Assembly: GCA_009733715.1 (NCBI GenBank)
Contig: WMKJ01000011.1
Span: 62,001 to 126,000, forward strand
Direction of reading: 5' to 3'
From: Herpomyces periplanetae
Lineage: Eukaryota; Ascomycota; Laboulbeniomycetes; Herpomycetales; Herpomycetaceae
DNA length: 64,000 bases
The position numbers and the translations under genes are program-made. Of this stretch, positions 46,475-57,004 are shown piece by piece (the stretch's first letter is position 1; each line of letters starts with the position of its first letter). The notes beneath the pieces were generated by a model. The model worked only from the letters and a program-made list of their open reading frames with translations. It was not told the origin of the DNA and searched no databases.

Positions 46475-48322
46475 ATGTACGTTGACGTTGCTGTCGGTAC
46501 ACCGTTGGCCGAGGCTCTCCAAAAAGTTGTTCAACCTAAGTTGATCGAAGTTGGTTGGACTACAGACGGTCTTGATGGTTCAGCTTTGTCGGAATACATT
46601 ATTTTAATGCTGGTAAACGGCAAAACTCAAGAACAAATTGCCACTGAGTTGTCCAACGATTTTCTTGGTTTAGGCCCTGATGATCAAGGTGCCGCTTTAG
46701 ACTTTTCATCCTGGCTTTTCGAGCAGGTAGAAAAATTGCAATCCAAATTTTCAGATGGAGATACTACTCCGTTAAACGATTCATCAAACAATATCTCTAA
46801 CTCGAATCAAGCCGTTGCTTCGCCAAATCGTTCCTCCTCACAATTAAATACCACCAATGATAATAACGAATCAAAAAACGCAATAGAATCTAGTGAGCGT
46901 TCATTCATACCAAATATCAGCAAACCTACGTTTAACGGTGGAAATAATGGATTCGGTGCTAACATTGTGTAAGTTTCGCTTCCCTTCACTCATTCTTTCC
47001 TATCGTTTCATCTGAATGCATTCTAATTCTTCCGTAATACGTTTTTGGATAATAGACCAAGCGGTCCTAAAGCCATGCGCAATAACTCTTATCGATCATT
47101 TGATAAGCGAACCTTCGGCCATACCAACAAACTCCTCGATAGATCAGCAGAAGCTTCATTACATCGTATACGTAATTCTGGCAACGTGGGAAGAATTAAT
47201 TCTCACCTTAGGGATTCCAATAGTTCATTTCACATGAGTAATCCCGGATTGATGCGAGGAAGTTTACAACAGCAAATGCTGAACAATTACCATTTTCAAC
47301 AGAACTCTGGAAATTTTCCCCAGTATCCAATGACAATGACACCCCAGCAACAAATGCAACTTTTTGCCATGTTTGAAGAGCAGGCGCGCAAAATGACGGA
47401 ATTAATGGGACAAGGATTCGGATTATTTAACAGTACTGATAATGATGGTAACAGTGCAGCGTCAAAGTGTGGTGACTTTAGGGGGAACTTTAGTAAAAAT
47501 CCTAATCTTGGAAAATCTTTATTCGAAAGAGTCGAGAAAGCCAATCGACGAACAGTCCTTCCTTCCACCACAAATACTATATCATCTAGCAATTGTACGG
47601 GTAATACAGCAGGCTCGTCAGCCATACCATCTCAAACTTTACCTAGCGCACAAAGTTCATCAAATATATCTACATCGGAAGATCATGAAATGACGGATGC
47701 GTCGACGATATCTTCGAGAAAATCAGCATCGAACAGTGATAATTCACAACCAAGTACACTTAAGAATGTGTCTGATTTAGTATGTCGGTACAATTTATCG
47801 TGCACTAGAGCCGATTGTCAGTTTGCACATCAATCTCCTGCTGCTCCCCGTGGTATAACGATTGATGTATCAGATGTGTGTTCCTTTGGGCCAGCGTGTA
47901 AAAATTTTAAGTGTGTGGGAAGGCATCCGTCACCGGCGAAGAAGATACTTCATCAAGCGGAAAAGGATTGCGCATACTGGCCGAATTGTACAAAGCCTAG
48001 TTGTCCATTTCGGCATCCAGAGTATCCCCCTTGCCGTAATGGGGGAGATTGTAACGTCGTTAACTGCAAGTTTACGCACAGTAAGATAATGTGCAAATTC
48101 GATCCTTGCCTGAACCCAACTTGCTTTTACAAGCATGCTCCGGATCAGAAACGTGGTTCGTTTGCCGATAAGGTTTGGAAGGCTAATGAAGTGAGGAATG
48201 GGGGAAAAAAGGATCATGTCAGTCAAAGAAAGTTCGTTAACGAGGATATGGAAGAGGAGGTTATAATTCCGGGTAGAGCTGTTGAGGAGGACCTTGAACC
48301 CCGATTAGTTGAGCAGAATTGA
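46475..48322 (+). CDS. NAB2: Nuclear poly(A)-binding protein Nab2, 586 aa
   Basis: Two exons, 46475-46968 and 47056-48322, intron of 87 nt (GTAAGT...ATAG). The N-terminal PWI-like fold is clear (VAVGTPLAEALQKVVQPKLI, EVGWTTDGLDGSALSEYIIL, MLVNGKTQEQIATELSND). Then follows a disordered Asn/Ser/Gln-rich middle with a short RS/Gly part. Five tandem CCCH fingers occupy about residues 409-527; four have spacing C-x5-C-x4-C-x3-H and the fifth has C-x4-C-x4-C-x3-H. Five fingers is the number I know from filamentous fungi and animal ZC3H14, against seven in budding yeast. Nab2 binds poly(A) in the nucleus, limits tail length and hands mRNP to export. The ATG at 46475 starts exactly at the conserved N-terminus. 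Confidence 0.95.
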
Positions 48323-49034
48323 TGGGCTCATGGCGTTTATATTAGATGAGATATACCCCGTTAATATTGAGATTGTTCTCCTTTATTCAACTCTATCCTT
48401 GTGACTATGCTTCTTGCGGTCCTTTTTTTGCCTGTCAATCCGTTTCCGTGAAATGCATGACATCCATCTATACTTAGTCTTACACACATATTCATTCTGT
48501 CTTATCAAAAATTGATCATGTTCACGCTGACGTTACTCGTTTTTTTTTTGAATGAGAAACCCTTTCTATCCTTCATTGCATACACCTACCAACTTATTAA
48601 CTTATTGAACAACATTTCAACTAATAACCAATTCGTCCCCTGGTTTCCTCTCCCGAGCTACGTTGCATTCTTAGTAAACCATTTACATAAGAGTTTTTCT
48701 CAACATAAACGGTCTTGTTTCGTCCAAACTATTTCTCCGATGCTCGTTTCATCTCGTCATGTCTCAACTAGGCACGTTTCGTCTGGAGTTTTCACGTGAT
48801 CACCATTTACCAAGTCCCCGAAGATGGAGTGTTTTGACGAATAGTTTTGCCAACACGCTCACGAACTTCATCGCGATCATGCCCTCACACATACATATTT
48901 TATGACAAAGTCATTAATTTATCTAAAGATTTGGATTATAATTTTGGGTGTTTAAATTTTAATCTGAGGTTCGGTGGTTATTTTAACAATACATAAGGTA
49001 GTTAAACAGAAAACTTTATTCGGATAATTTCACG
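48323..49034. other. Intergenic region upstream of HEM14
   Basis: C/T-rich on the sense strand up to about 48,790, with a CACGTGATCACC site at 48,793, then AT-rich to the HEM14 ATG. No frame is supported. Confidence 0.5.
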
Positions 49035-50730
49035 ATGGCAAATTTGCGAAATACTAGTGAAACAGTTATATCGATAATTGGAGGTGGAATTACAGGCTTA
49101 ACGACGGCCTACTATCTTTCAAAAGTCTTGCCACGCTCGAGAATACAAATATTTGAGCGCGGGACTAAATTGGGTGGTTATATCTCCACGGAGAAAATTG
49201 ATACACCCAACGGGTCTGTGTACTTTGAATTGGGCCCGAGAACCTTACGACCCTCAAGAAACATGTTAACTATACAATTGGTAATGTGATGTTATTGTTC
49301 ATGTTCTGTTGTTTCTTAATTTTGATAGTTATTCTAATCATTATACTTGGGATTACTAGATTCATGATCTTGGATTATCAGATCGAATTCTCTTCACGGA
49401 TTCGCATAGGCCAGCAGCACTGAATAGATTTATTTATTATTCAAATCGATTAGTTAAATTACCCAATCAACATTCTACAGTGTGGGACTTAGTTAATCGA
49501 GTGTTTAATGACCCAATTTTTCACGGATCATACAAAGCTCTCTTTGAATACTTTCAGCCTCGTTGTCCGCATACGGATGAATCAATTGGGGCATTTTCAA
49601 CTCGACGTTTCGGGGAATCATTAACGGAAAATATTTTATCGAGTTTAATACATGGAATTTATGCAGGCGATATACATTCGTTAAGCGTACGGAGCATATT
49701 TCCCTTATTGTGGTTTTATGAGCATCAATACGGAAGTGTTACTCGTGGGTTGAGAGAGGCTAAGCGTGTACCACACAATGAAATTATTCTTCACCGGGAT
49801 GCAGCTTCGTTGTTGCGGCCTAGCGTTGATTTGCCTGTTGAGCTAGTAAAGAGACTTAAGCAGACGAATACCTATACGTTAAAACATGGGTTAGCAGGAT
49901 GTATAAGACGTTTGGAAAAAGTACTGAACCAGAACGAACGGGTATCGATACACCTAAACGCTAACGTTGAATCGGCTCAATATGATGATAAAATCAATAA
50001 AGTTCGCTTGGGTATTTCATCACAGGATGATGTAGAATGTAATTTTGTAATTGCGAGTATTTTTTCACCTATCCTGGCGGACATATGTCGAAATGAATTT
50101 CAAGAAACGCGCTTACCGGCTTTAAGTGAAGTTCAGGCGGTTAACGTTATGCTGGTTAATTTATTTTACGATGGATCTCAAGATATATTACCCGTTGAAG
50201 CGGGATTTGGCTATCTAATACCACAAAGTGTACCATTTACTTGCAATCCGGAATTTGCCTTAGGCGTAGTATTTGATTCCTATGCTGCGGAGGGACAAGA
50301 TACACTACCTGGTACCAAGTTAACTGTTATGCTTGGAGGGCATTGGTGGAATTCTTGGACAGTTTTACCGGATTCTGAAATGGGCATAAAAATGGCATTA
50401 AATGTTGTACGTCGACATTTAAATATCTCAAAACATCCTACGTTTTCAAAAGCCACTTTAATACGACAGTGTATACCTCAGTATACGGTTGGGCATGATA
50501 ATCGAATGAAACAAGCTCATGAAGAGTTATTTAACTCTTTCAAAGGTACATTAAAAGTTGTCGGTACCTCATATACAGGAGTTGGGGTTAATGATTGCAT
50601 TCAAGCGGCGTGGAATATTTCCCAAAATCCTCTTACTGATGAATGGATTTCCAAAACGGGACTCGAAGAGTTTGCACGTGACAACAAATTTGTCAGACTA
50701 TCGCAACAGAGAACCAGCCAGTCGGCTTAG
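49035..50730 (+). CDS. HEM14: Protoporphyrinogen oxidase, 538 aa
   Basis: Oxidises protoporphyrinogen IX to protoporphyrin IX in heme synthesis, on the mitochondrial inner membrane. Two exons, 49035-49280 and 49360-50730, phase-0 intron of 79 nt (GTAATG...TACTAG), joining NMLTIQL to IHDLGLSDRIL. The FAD-binding motif IIGGGITGLTTAYYLSK is at residues 14-30. FELGPRTLRP, ESIGAFSTRRFGESLTENIL, HGIYAGDIHSLSVRSIFPLL and the C-terminal TYTGVGVNDCIQAAW-like flavin site (SYTGVGVNDCIQAAW here) are family hallmarks. Length matches yeast Hem14 (539). There is no long presequence before the FAD motif, as in yeast. POL5 starts 194 bp after the stop on the same strand. Confidence 0.96.
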
Positions 50731-50924
50731 GTAATGGGCAGGGTAGAAGCGAAGGCGGATAAATGATTTCACGAATTAGGATTGACACAAGGGATTGTGA
50801 AGAATGAAAAATTTGGAATGGAAGAAATTGACAAGACAAATGTTTAAGATAGTGCAGACGATTGAGAAAGAAAAGGTTTTGGGAGTGATAGTATTCCCGG
50901 AAGTTGGGTTGAAAGATTGAACAA

Positions 50925-53900
50925 ATGCACGATAAGCGAAAACGAGAATTATCGGTTACAGGGGAGGGGGACACAGAGAATAAATATGTTAAATTGACAG
51001 TAGAACATGATACACAATTAGCAGAGTTATTTAAAAAGGTTTCTAGTGCTAAAAGTGATGATCGTGTTAATGGTGCCAAAGCTATAGTGAAACTTGTGAG
51101 TGAGGATGTCTCGAGGGATGCACGGGAAAAGCAAACTCGGATTATAACCAGATTAATTCGAGGATTATGTGGAAATCGAGCACCATTACGATCTGGTTAC
51201 TTCATGACGCTGTGCGAGGTTTTACCAGTTATATATTTTAATGGCAAAAGTAAGGGTGAAACGGACGAAGGTTGCTCAACGGAGCTATCAAATTTAGACA
51301 ATTTGATAGATTTTATACTCAAAGTTACAGAACGTATACCAGGAATCTCGGGATCACAAGCACGTGAAATTAGGGCGGGAAGATTGTACGCTTTAGTGGC
51401 GGTAATTGAATCAGGAATTCTTTTAAGAGAAGAGGAAGCTAAAGGGAAAGAAATAATGCAAAGATGTTGTTCATTGATAAGTGAAATTGGAAAAAAAACA
51501 GCTTGGTTACGTGAAGATTGTGGACTGACTTTTATGAAGTACGTGAACAAACTGTTGTCGGAAAAAGGGATTAATGCAATATTAGCAACACAGTATGCGC
51601 AGATGGTGATTGATAGTATGCACGAAGCTGGATTGTTACGCTCACCTGAAGGGGTGGCAATCTGGCTATCATGTAGCCAATGGGAAAATTGGCGAATTAA
51701 GCTACCGGATGGAGTATGGGTTGATAATGATCCGTTAAGTGAGGCGGAAAGAGACAATTTGAAACGAATTATGCGGGAGGATTATTCTCGTGAGCAAAGG
51801 CAAAGTGGGGAGTCGACACAACAGTTTAAGGCGGGAGTGGCGAAGGGACGGGTACATTTTGGATGGGGGGTTTTATTGAAATTTATCATTGAAAATAATA
51901 TATCAGTACAGTATACGAAGAATGGGGCAAGACGTAAACAGTTAAGGAAGTATTGGAACGATTTGGTGGACCACAACTTGTTTGAGAGTTCAGTATCTAC
52001 GGGAAAAAGATTTTGGGGATTGCAATTAATACGTAAAGTGATGGAATGGTGTCCGGTGTGGAGTATAAGGGTGATACTTAGTGAGCGATTGGTTTTGTGT
52101 ATTATTCGACATCGAACGTCGAAAGATTGTTTATTATACGATGCAGCAACAATGGCACTTGAGGCAATTTGCAAGCGGGTTGTACGGGATCCTGAGGTAG
52201 GGGTAGAAGTGATGAAGAGAATATTAGATGGAGGGAATAGTAAGGATGAGGATTACCAGGGATTTGATGATTTTGATCAAAGGACGAAGTTTAATTTGAT
52301 ATCGCGGACGGTGAGTGCATTAAGTGCAGAGAAACTGGGGCCTATTTGTAAACTGTTGATTAAAAGAGTGGAATATTTTGATAAGGATAAGTCAGGATAC
52401 TCAATGATGGCTATGGATAATTTAGTTTGTTTAGTACGAGCACGCTTGAAGGACGATGATATTGTAAAATTGTCGAAGTTAGCGAAGTGGATGAAGTTAA
52501 CGTTAAAGTGTTTAGTGCGCAATGGATATTTTAGGAGGGCGAAGGAGGAATTGAGAGTTGGTAAAGAAGAAAAGTATAGAGAGGCAGTACGACAACGTTT
52601 ACTTACGACGTTGATGGTAATTTTAAGCCGGGAGAAGGGAAATTTGGGGAAGGAAGAAGTACTGACGTTAAGCGTGGAATGTATATTAAAGAGTATGAAG
52701 GAGATGTTGACTGGAAAAGGAAATGATGGGGAATGGATATTGGGGATTAGGATGGAGGATAAGATGATGAAGGATATTGAGCGGGTGATTGATAAATGTA
52801 TCAAGCGGAGAAGGGAGATGCGAAAAGGAAGGCCTGGAGAAGAGAGAATGAGAGAATGGAAATCAATGGAATTGGTGTGTACTGGAATTATTTTGGAGGC
52901 GATGGAGGGAGGAGTGGAAGGGATTTGCATGATTGGAGAAGTTGAGGAAATGATTGATAGGCAGGAAGAGTATGAATTTGAAAGGGTAATAGAAATGGTA
53001 TTGTGGTTTTTGGGACGAGGAGGACGGTTTTATGGGCTTTTGGGGAAGAAGGTATTTAACTTAGTGAAGGATAAGGTAACGGATAGGACGATTGATCGGT
53101 TACTGGAAATTCTTCGTGTACCAGAGACAAGAGAAGGTTACGCAAAGTTATTTGGGGGCGAGGATGAAGATGAAGAAGGTGATACGAATGAAAGTAGTGA
53201 GGATTGTAGTGTAGATGGAAATGGAGGAAGGGAAGAGGTTACCGAGGAGGGACAAAAGGGAGAAGTTAACGAGGAGGGGGATAGGGAAGATGGTAGTGAG
53301 GAAGATTTGGATGATGCAGCAATGTTTGGGATGGAGGGGAAGTTAAGTGGAGTAATAAAGGGAAAAGTGTGGAGGATGGAGGATGGTGAAGTGGGATTGA
53401 GGGAATTGAGAAGGCAAAAGTCGGGGGAAAAGAGGATTAATTTGGGCGAGAGGGTATGTCGATATAAAAGGCAGATTCTAACGTTGGTGAATGAATTACT
53501 TGGAGGCAAAGAGGGAGGGATTGAAAGGGTGATCAAAGCTACGAATTTGAAGATTATTATGGAATTGGTGGAATTAATTTTGGAGACTCATAAGGAGATG
53601 TTTGCGAAAAGATGCTTGAATAGTTTGAGTGTGGGATTGGAACGGGGGAAAAAATGGTTGAGTGTAACAGAAGGACGAAGGGAGGGGGAAGGTATAGGGG
53701 TGGAAGAAGGAGATAAGATGGAATATGATATGGAGAGAGTATGGGAAATGCTGGAAAAGATACACAAGTATGTGATGCAATGTAGATCACGAACGCAAGT
53801 ATATGCATGTTCAAGGGCTAGTTTATTTCTGGGACGGATATTAATGGCGATGGAGGGAAGGAAGATGGATGGGGATACAGGAGAAAGTTTTGAAAAGATT

Positions 53901-54035
53901 GCGAGATTGTATGCAGAAACGTTGATAGGGTGGAAGAAGGGACATGGAGGGGGAGGAGGAGGGTTTGTATCGGTATTTTTTAAAGATTTCATTGGGTGGT
54001 CGATGAATGCAACAAAGGGGAAGAGTTTACGCTAG
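50925..54035 (+). CDS. POL5: Pol5/MYBBP1A-family nucleolar protein, 1,036 aa
   Basis: Single exon from the ATG at 50925. The region RIITRLIRGLCGNRAPLRSG followed by YFMTLCEVL is the family signature (residues about 65-95). The body is a long helical-repeat protein rich in Lys and Glu, then an acidic Glu/Asp stretch at about residues 745-800, followed by DDAAMFGMEGKLSGVIKGK, the usual position of the short conserved helix after the acidic block. The C-terminus has more helices with basic patches. Family members are nucleolar and needed for rRNA synthesis and early 60S assembly; despite the name they are not working polymerases. The stop codon overlaps that of ATG9 on the other strand. Confidence 0.88.
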   Translation: MHDKRKRELSVTGEGDTENKYVKLTVEHDTQLAELFKKVSSAKSDDRVNGAKAIVKLVSEDVSRDAREKQTRIITRLIRGLCGNRAPLRSGYFMTLCEVLPVIYFNGKSKGETDEGCSTELSNLDNLIDFILKVTERIPGISGSQAREIRAGRLYALVAVIESGILLREEEAKGKEIMQRCCSLISEIGKKTAWLREDCGLTFMKYVNKLLSEKGINAILATQYAQMVIDSMHEAGLLRSPEGVAIWLSCSQWENWRIKLPDGVWVDNDPLSEAERDNLKRIMREDYSREQRQSGESTQQFKAGVAKGRVHFGWGVLLKFIIENNISVQYTKNGARRKQLRKYWNDLVDHNLFESSVSTGKRFWGLQLIRKVMEWCPVWSIRVILSERLVLCIIRHRTSKDCLLYDAATMALEAICKRVVRDPEVGVEVMKRILDGGNSKDEDYQGFDDFDQRTKFNLISRTVSALSAEKLGPICKLLIKRVEYFDKDKSGYSMMAMDNLVCLVRARLKDDDIVKLSKLAKWMKLTLKCLVRNGYFRRAKEELRVGKEEKYREAVRQRLLTTLMVILSREKGNLGKEEVLTLSVECILKSMKEMLTGKGNDGEWILGIRMEDKMMKDIERVIDKCIKRRREMRKGRPGEERMREWKSMELVCTGIILEAMEGGVEGICMIGEVEEMIDRQEEYEFERVIEMVLWFLGRGGRFYGLLGKKVFNLVKDKVTDRTIDRLLEILRVPETREGYAKLFGGEDEDEEGDTNESSEDCSVDGNGGREEVTEEGQKGEVNEEGDREDGSEEDLDDAAMFGMEGKLSGVIKGKVWRMEDGEVGLRELRRQKSGEKRINLGERVCRYKRQILTLVNELLGGKEGGIERVIKATNLKIIMELVELILETHKEMFAKRCLNSLSVGLERGKKWLSVTEGRREGEGIGVEEGDKMEYDMERVWEMLEKIHKYVMQCRSRTQVYACSRASLFLGRILMAMEGRKMDGDTGESFEKIARLYAETLIGWKKGHGGGGGGFVSVFFKDFIGWSMNATKGKSLR

Positions 54036-56452
54036 ACCAAGGCAGTGGGTGGAGGAGGATGCAGATTTGGGGAAGATGATGAAGTTGACTGGGGAAGAGT
54101 TGAGGGGAGAGGAGAGTGGACAATGTCGGAGACAGGTAAATGGTTCTGGATAAGGGATGGAGGGGAAGGAGAATCAGCTTGGAGAGCGTAGGAACAAACA
54201 AAACCAAGACCATCGATGTAAACGGTGGATTGACGGAAGAAGTCGATAATGGCAAAGGTGGATCGGGGAAGAAGATAGATCAAGATGAAGGGCGTGAAGA
54301 TGATGCTGAGGGTTTCTTCGAAAAAAATGAAGATTTTCAACTTGAATAGACGGCAGAATTCACGGCGGGCTTTGGCAGAATTGGGTTGATTTCTCCATTT
54401 GGTGGGCCAATAGTCAAGGGCATGGCAGATTTGGTGCAGGTGGTATTCGGGAATAAAACTTTTGTCGTAGTCCAGCATGGAAGACTTATCGGTGATGGAG
54501 TTGCGACAAGCCGTATAGATGGCAGTGAATATTCCAATGTAAAACAGGGAGGTTTTATTGGGAGTGATCTCGAAATTAAGGAAAAGCTCGGGGTCGAATA
54601 TGGATATCAAAATGAGGATGGAAGTAATGGAGCCGGAGATAAACTGGATGAACTTGAGTAGCTGATTCCATATGTCCTTGGGATATTCAGCCAGATATTT
54701 AACGGCCAAAGGAGTGATAACGGTGTCAACACGATGGACAAAGGTATGGCTTAATTCGTTGTACTTGCGAAATTTCCAGCGAGCCAAAGGTGTAAAGGTT
54801 CGCATGTCGAGGGCCGAAGGATTGTGATGATACTCGGTGAAGTATTGCAGAAAATAGGAAATATAGTAATAGCCTAGCAAGAAGGGCACGAGAATTAGAT
54901 TGAGAATCCCCGTCAGGATAAAACGGCGGCGAAGAATTTCCGTCAATTCGACGCGCTTGTCGGCGTCCAGGAAAATACGGGAGATTTGACCGTTTTCCTC
55001 ATTCATGGCAAAGTTCAAGATGCACAACCGGATATTCCACTCAACGCTGCGAGTAAATATGACCTTTTTGCCAATGAAGGGAAGCCTGAGGGTTAAATCA
55101 AGAATGTTTTCCCGGATCATTGCAATTAGATAATTATCACGACGCATCAATCGATGAGCAATGTCGGTGTAGCTTAGGCGAAGATTTTTCCGGCGTTTGA
55201 GATAATCTCGACTGATTGCCGACAAATTTTCCGTGGTGAGGGCATTATAATTACGAAGTAGAGTTAGACGTTCAACAACCAGATTCCACGATACACATTC
55301 AATGTCGTGACCCCGAATGTTTAGAAGATAATGGTAAAAATCTCGCATGCTCCATAATCTTTGCACATCAACCAAGTACTGGCTTGCCGTGTATATCCAG
55401 ACAAAGGAAAAGATCCAGAGAAAGGCGAGCAGCACAAGTGGCATTTTTCGAGTGCAGTGGGGAATTTGAACTTCTCGCAATGATTTGGCATGGGGTAATG
55501 CTGCATAGTCTATACACTGGGTCATATAGGTGGAAAAAGCTACGATAAAGGCAATTGTGAGCAAACTCAGACTCCGACGTAATATTATGGACCAAATACC
55601 GCGTCCAAGATAGTATTGATAAACCTGAACGAGAAATCGATCAAGATTGTCAACATTAACCCATTTCCACACTGCTCTTTCATAAGCATCAGCTATAAAA
55701 TTCGGTGCTGGCGCCGTATTAATGGGAGGCATGGCCATAGGAATCCCCGTTCCACTTGGAGTACCTGATCTAGGCGGATAAAAGGTTGGATTGTTTTGAG
55801 ACATTCGATGATTCTCATGATGACGGGGATTTCGTAGTAATGATTCCGGTACATTATCCTCTTCTTCTTGCCAAGTAGGCTTGCTTTGAGCAGAATGGTC
55901 CATATGTATACTCCGCATCGATGAATTCATATCATTATCACCGTCCATATTCATACCACCAGCATGATAAGTATCCCGCGGAGAAGATTTTGAGGTTGGG
56001 AAAATATTATATGATGAAGAGGGAAGTATATTGGTTGAATTAGATTGACCTGGTTCTCCGTATAATCCCTGGATAGTATCCCGTAAAGAAGAAGATGTTG
56101 AATCAGAATCCGACGCAGAAGTCGATAGTTTGGATGGTCCCAAATTCCCCGACAACCAACTCACACTCTTCCTCCTACACGCCAGACCAGATTGATTAGA
56201 CGAGTGTAAAAGATTAGCTTGATCCAAAGTTCCCGATTGGACTGTACTATTATGATGATACTGGGTTGGACCACCTGGACTTTGGAAATTTTCAAGAGTA
56301 TCATCTTCAGTATCACCATTTAACCGTTGCGGTGTAGGTTCCGCGTTATGAAATATTTCCGAACCATTAGGAGATTCATTTGATGTGTTGACAGTGGCAG
56401 CGTTAACATTGGGTAAAAAGTGAGATAGAACGGACGAAGCAGCCGATGCCAT
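54032..56452 (-). CDS. ATG9: Autophagy scramblase Atg9, 806 aa
   Basis: Single exon. The ATG at 56452 is the first in frame. The N-terminal 270 residues are Ser/Asn-rich and disordered, as in other fungal Atg9. The core starts at WKWVNVDNLDRFLVQVYQYY and includes SIILRRSLSLLTIAFIVAFS (first membrane segment, about 290), CIDY, PLVLLAFLWIFSFVWIYTAS (about 345), IECVSWNLVVERL, the helix-rich domain to about 500, FILTGILNLILVPFLLGYYY (about 525), DPELFLNFEITPNKTSLFYI, DYDKSFIPEYHLHQICHALDYWP-type blocks and SIIFTPFILIYLLP. Atg9 is the trimeric lipid scramblase on vesicles that seed the autophagosome. The C-terminal tail after the core is short (about 50 residues, Pro/Ser-rich), and its stop overlaps the POL5 stop. 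It is divergent from COG6, 552 bp apart. Confidence 0.96.
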   Translation of the reverse strand: MASAASSVLSHFLPNVNAATVNTSNESPNGSEIFHNAEPTPQRLNGDTEDDTLENFQSPGGPTQYHHNSTVQSGTLDQANLLHSSNQSGLACRRKSVSWLSGNLGPSKLSTSASDSDSTSSSLRDTIQGLYGEPGQSNSTNILPSSSYNIFPTSKSSPRDTYHAGGMNMDGDNDMNSSMRSIHMDHSAQSKPTWQEEEDNVPESLLRNPRHHENHRMSQNNPTFYPPRSGTPSGTGIPMAMPPINTAPAPNFIADAYERAVWKWVNVDNLDRFLVQVYQYYLGRGIWSIILRRSLSLLTIAFIVAFSTYMTQCIDYAALPHAKSLREVQIPHCTRKMPLVLLAFLWIFSFVWIYTASQYLVDVQRLWSMRDFYHYLLNIRGHDIECVSWNLVVERLTLLRNYNALTTENLSAISRDYLKRRKNLRLSYTDIAHRLMRRDNYLIAMIRENILDLTLRLPFIGKKVIFTRSVEWNIRLCILNFAMNEENGQISRIFLDADKRVELTEILRRRFILTGILNLILVPFLLGYYYISYFLQYFTEYHHNPSALDMRTFTPLARWKFRKYNELSHTFVHRVDTVITPLAVKYLAEYPKDIWNQLLKFIQFISGSITSILILISIFDPELFLNFEITPNKTSLFYIGIFTAIYTACRNSITDKSSMLDYDKSFIPEYHLHQICHALDYWPTKWRNQPNSAKARREFCRLFKLKIFIFFEETLSIIFTPFILIYLLPRSTFAIIDFFRQSTVYIDGLGFVCSYALQADSPSPPSLIQNHLPVSDIVHSPLPSTLPQSTSSSSPNLHPPPPTALV

Positions 56453-57004
56453 TTCACACACGTTTAAAATCTTCCTTGCTATCCAATGTTAACCATAAGA
56501 AAACCCAAGCAAAGAAGCGCCTACACCTTTACATTAAATAAAGCATTCGTAAATGGCAATAAAGCATACAAGCTATTACCGTCCAAGTTGAATGATAACC
56601 AAACACGACTCAAACGTATAAATAAAGAAATTCCAGGCAGTGTTGAATTCAACAACTAAATAAATAATTATCCAACACCCATACAATTATTCCAAAAGTT
56701 TTCACGTCAACAGAATCCCCACAAAGAACAAAAATCCCTTTGAAGAACGCATCAAATCACCGTAAAAAGATTTCCATTTTGTTCCCTTCATACATTCCAT
56801 TTCCACACGATGTCTGTGCGCACTCGGCTCGGCCCGCTGCACGGCCATTGTGCGGCGGTGCGAGGCGTGGGCGATGAGGTAAGCGGGGGATTGGGGCGCA
56901 CGAATCAGGGGAAAAAGGGATTTGAAATGGTCGAGGCAAGAAAAAATTGGGCAGTCAAACTTATCAGATTGGATTGAACTGGATTATAAACGTTTACGGG
57001 GAAA
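56453..57004. other. Divergent promoter region of ATG9 and COG6, with a GC-rich islet
   Basis: AT-rich except for 56,806-56,890, which is very GC-rich. The islet holds an ATG (56,809), 23 open codons and then GAG followed by a good donor, GTAAGC. In-frame stops before the COG6 ATG show that it is not simply fused to COG6 without splicing, and I found no in-frame acceptor. Confidence 0.45.

Noticed and set aside
53138-53992. Several Ser/Pro-rich minus frames at the end of POL5
   Set aside because: They are antisense to the Glu/Lys/Gly-rich POL5 sequence.
39953-56884. Fourteen-base word GCGATGAGGTAAGC found at 39,953 and 56,871
   Set aside because: A shared 14-mer is expected by chance several times in 64 kb. 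Both copies resemble a splice donor, but no matching acceptor was found.
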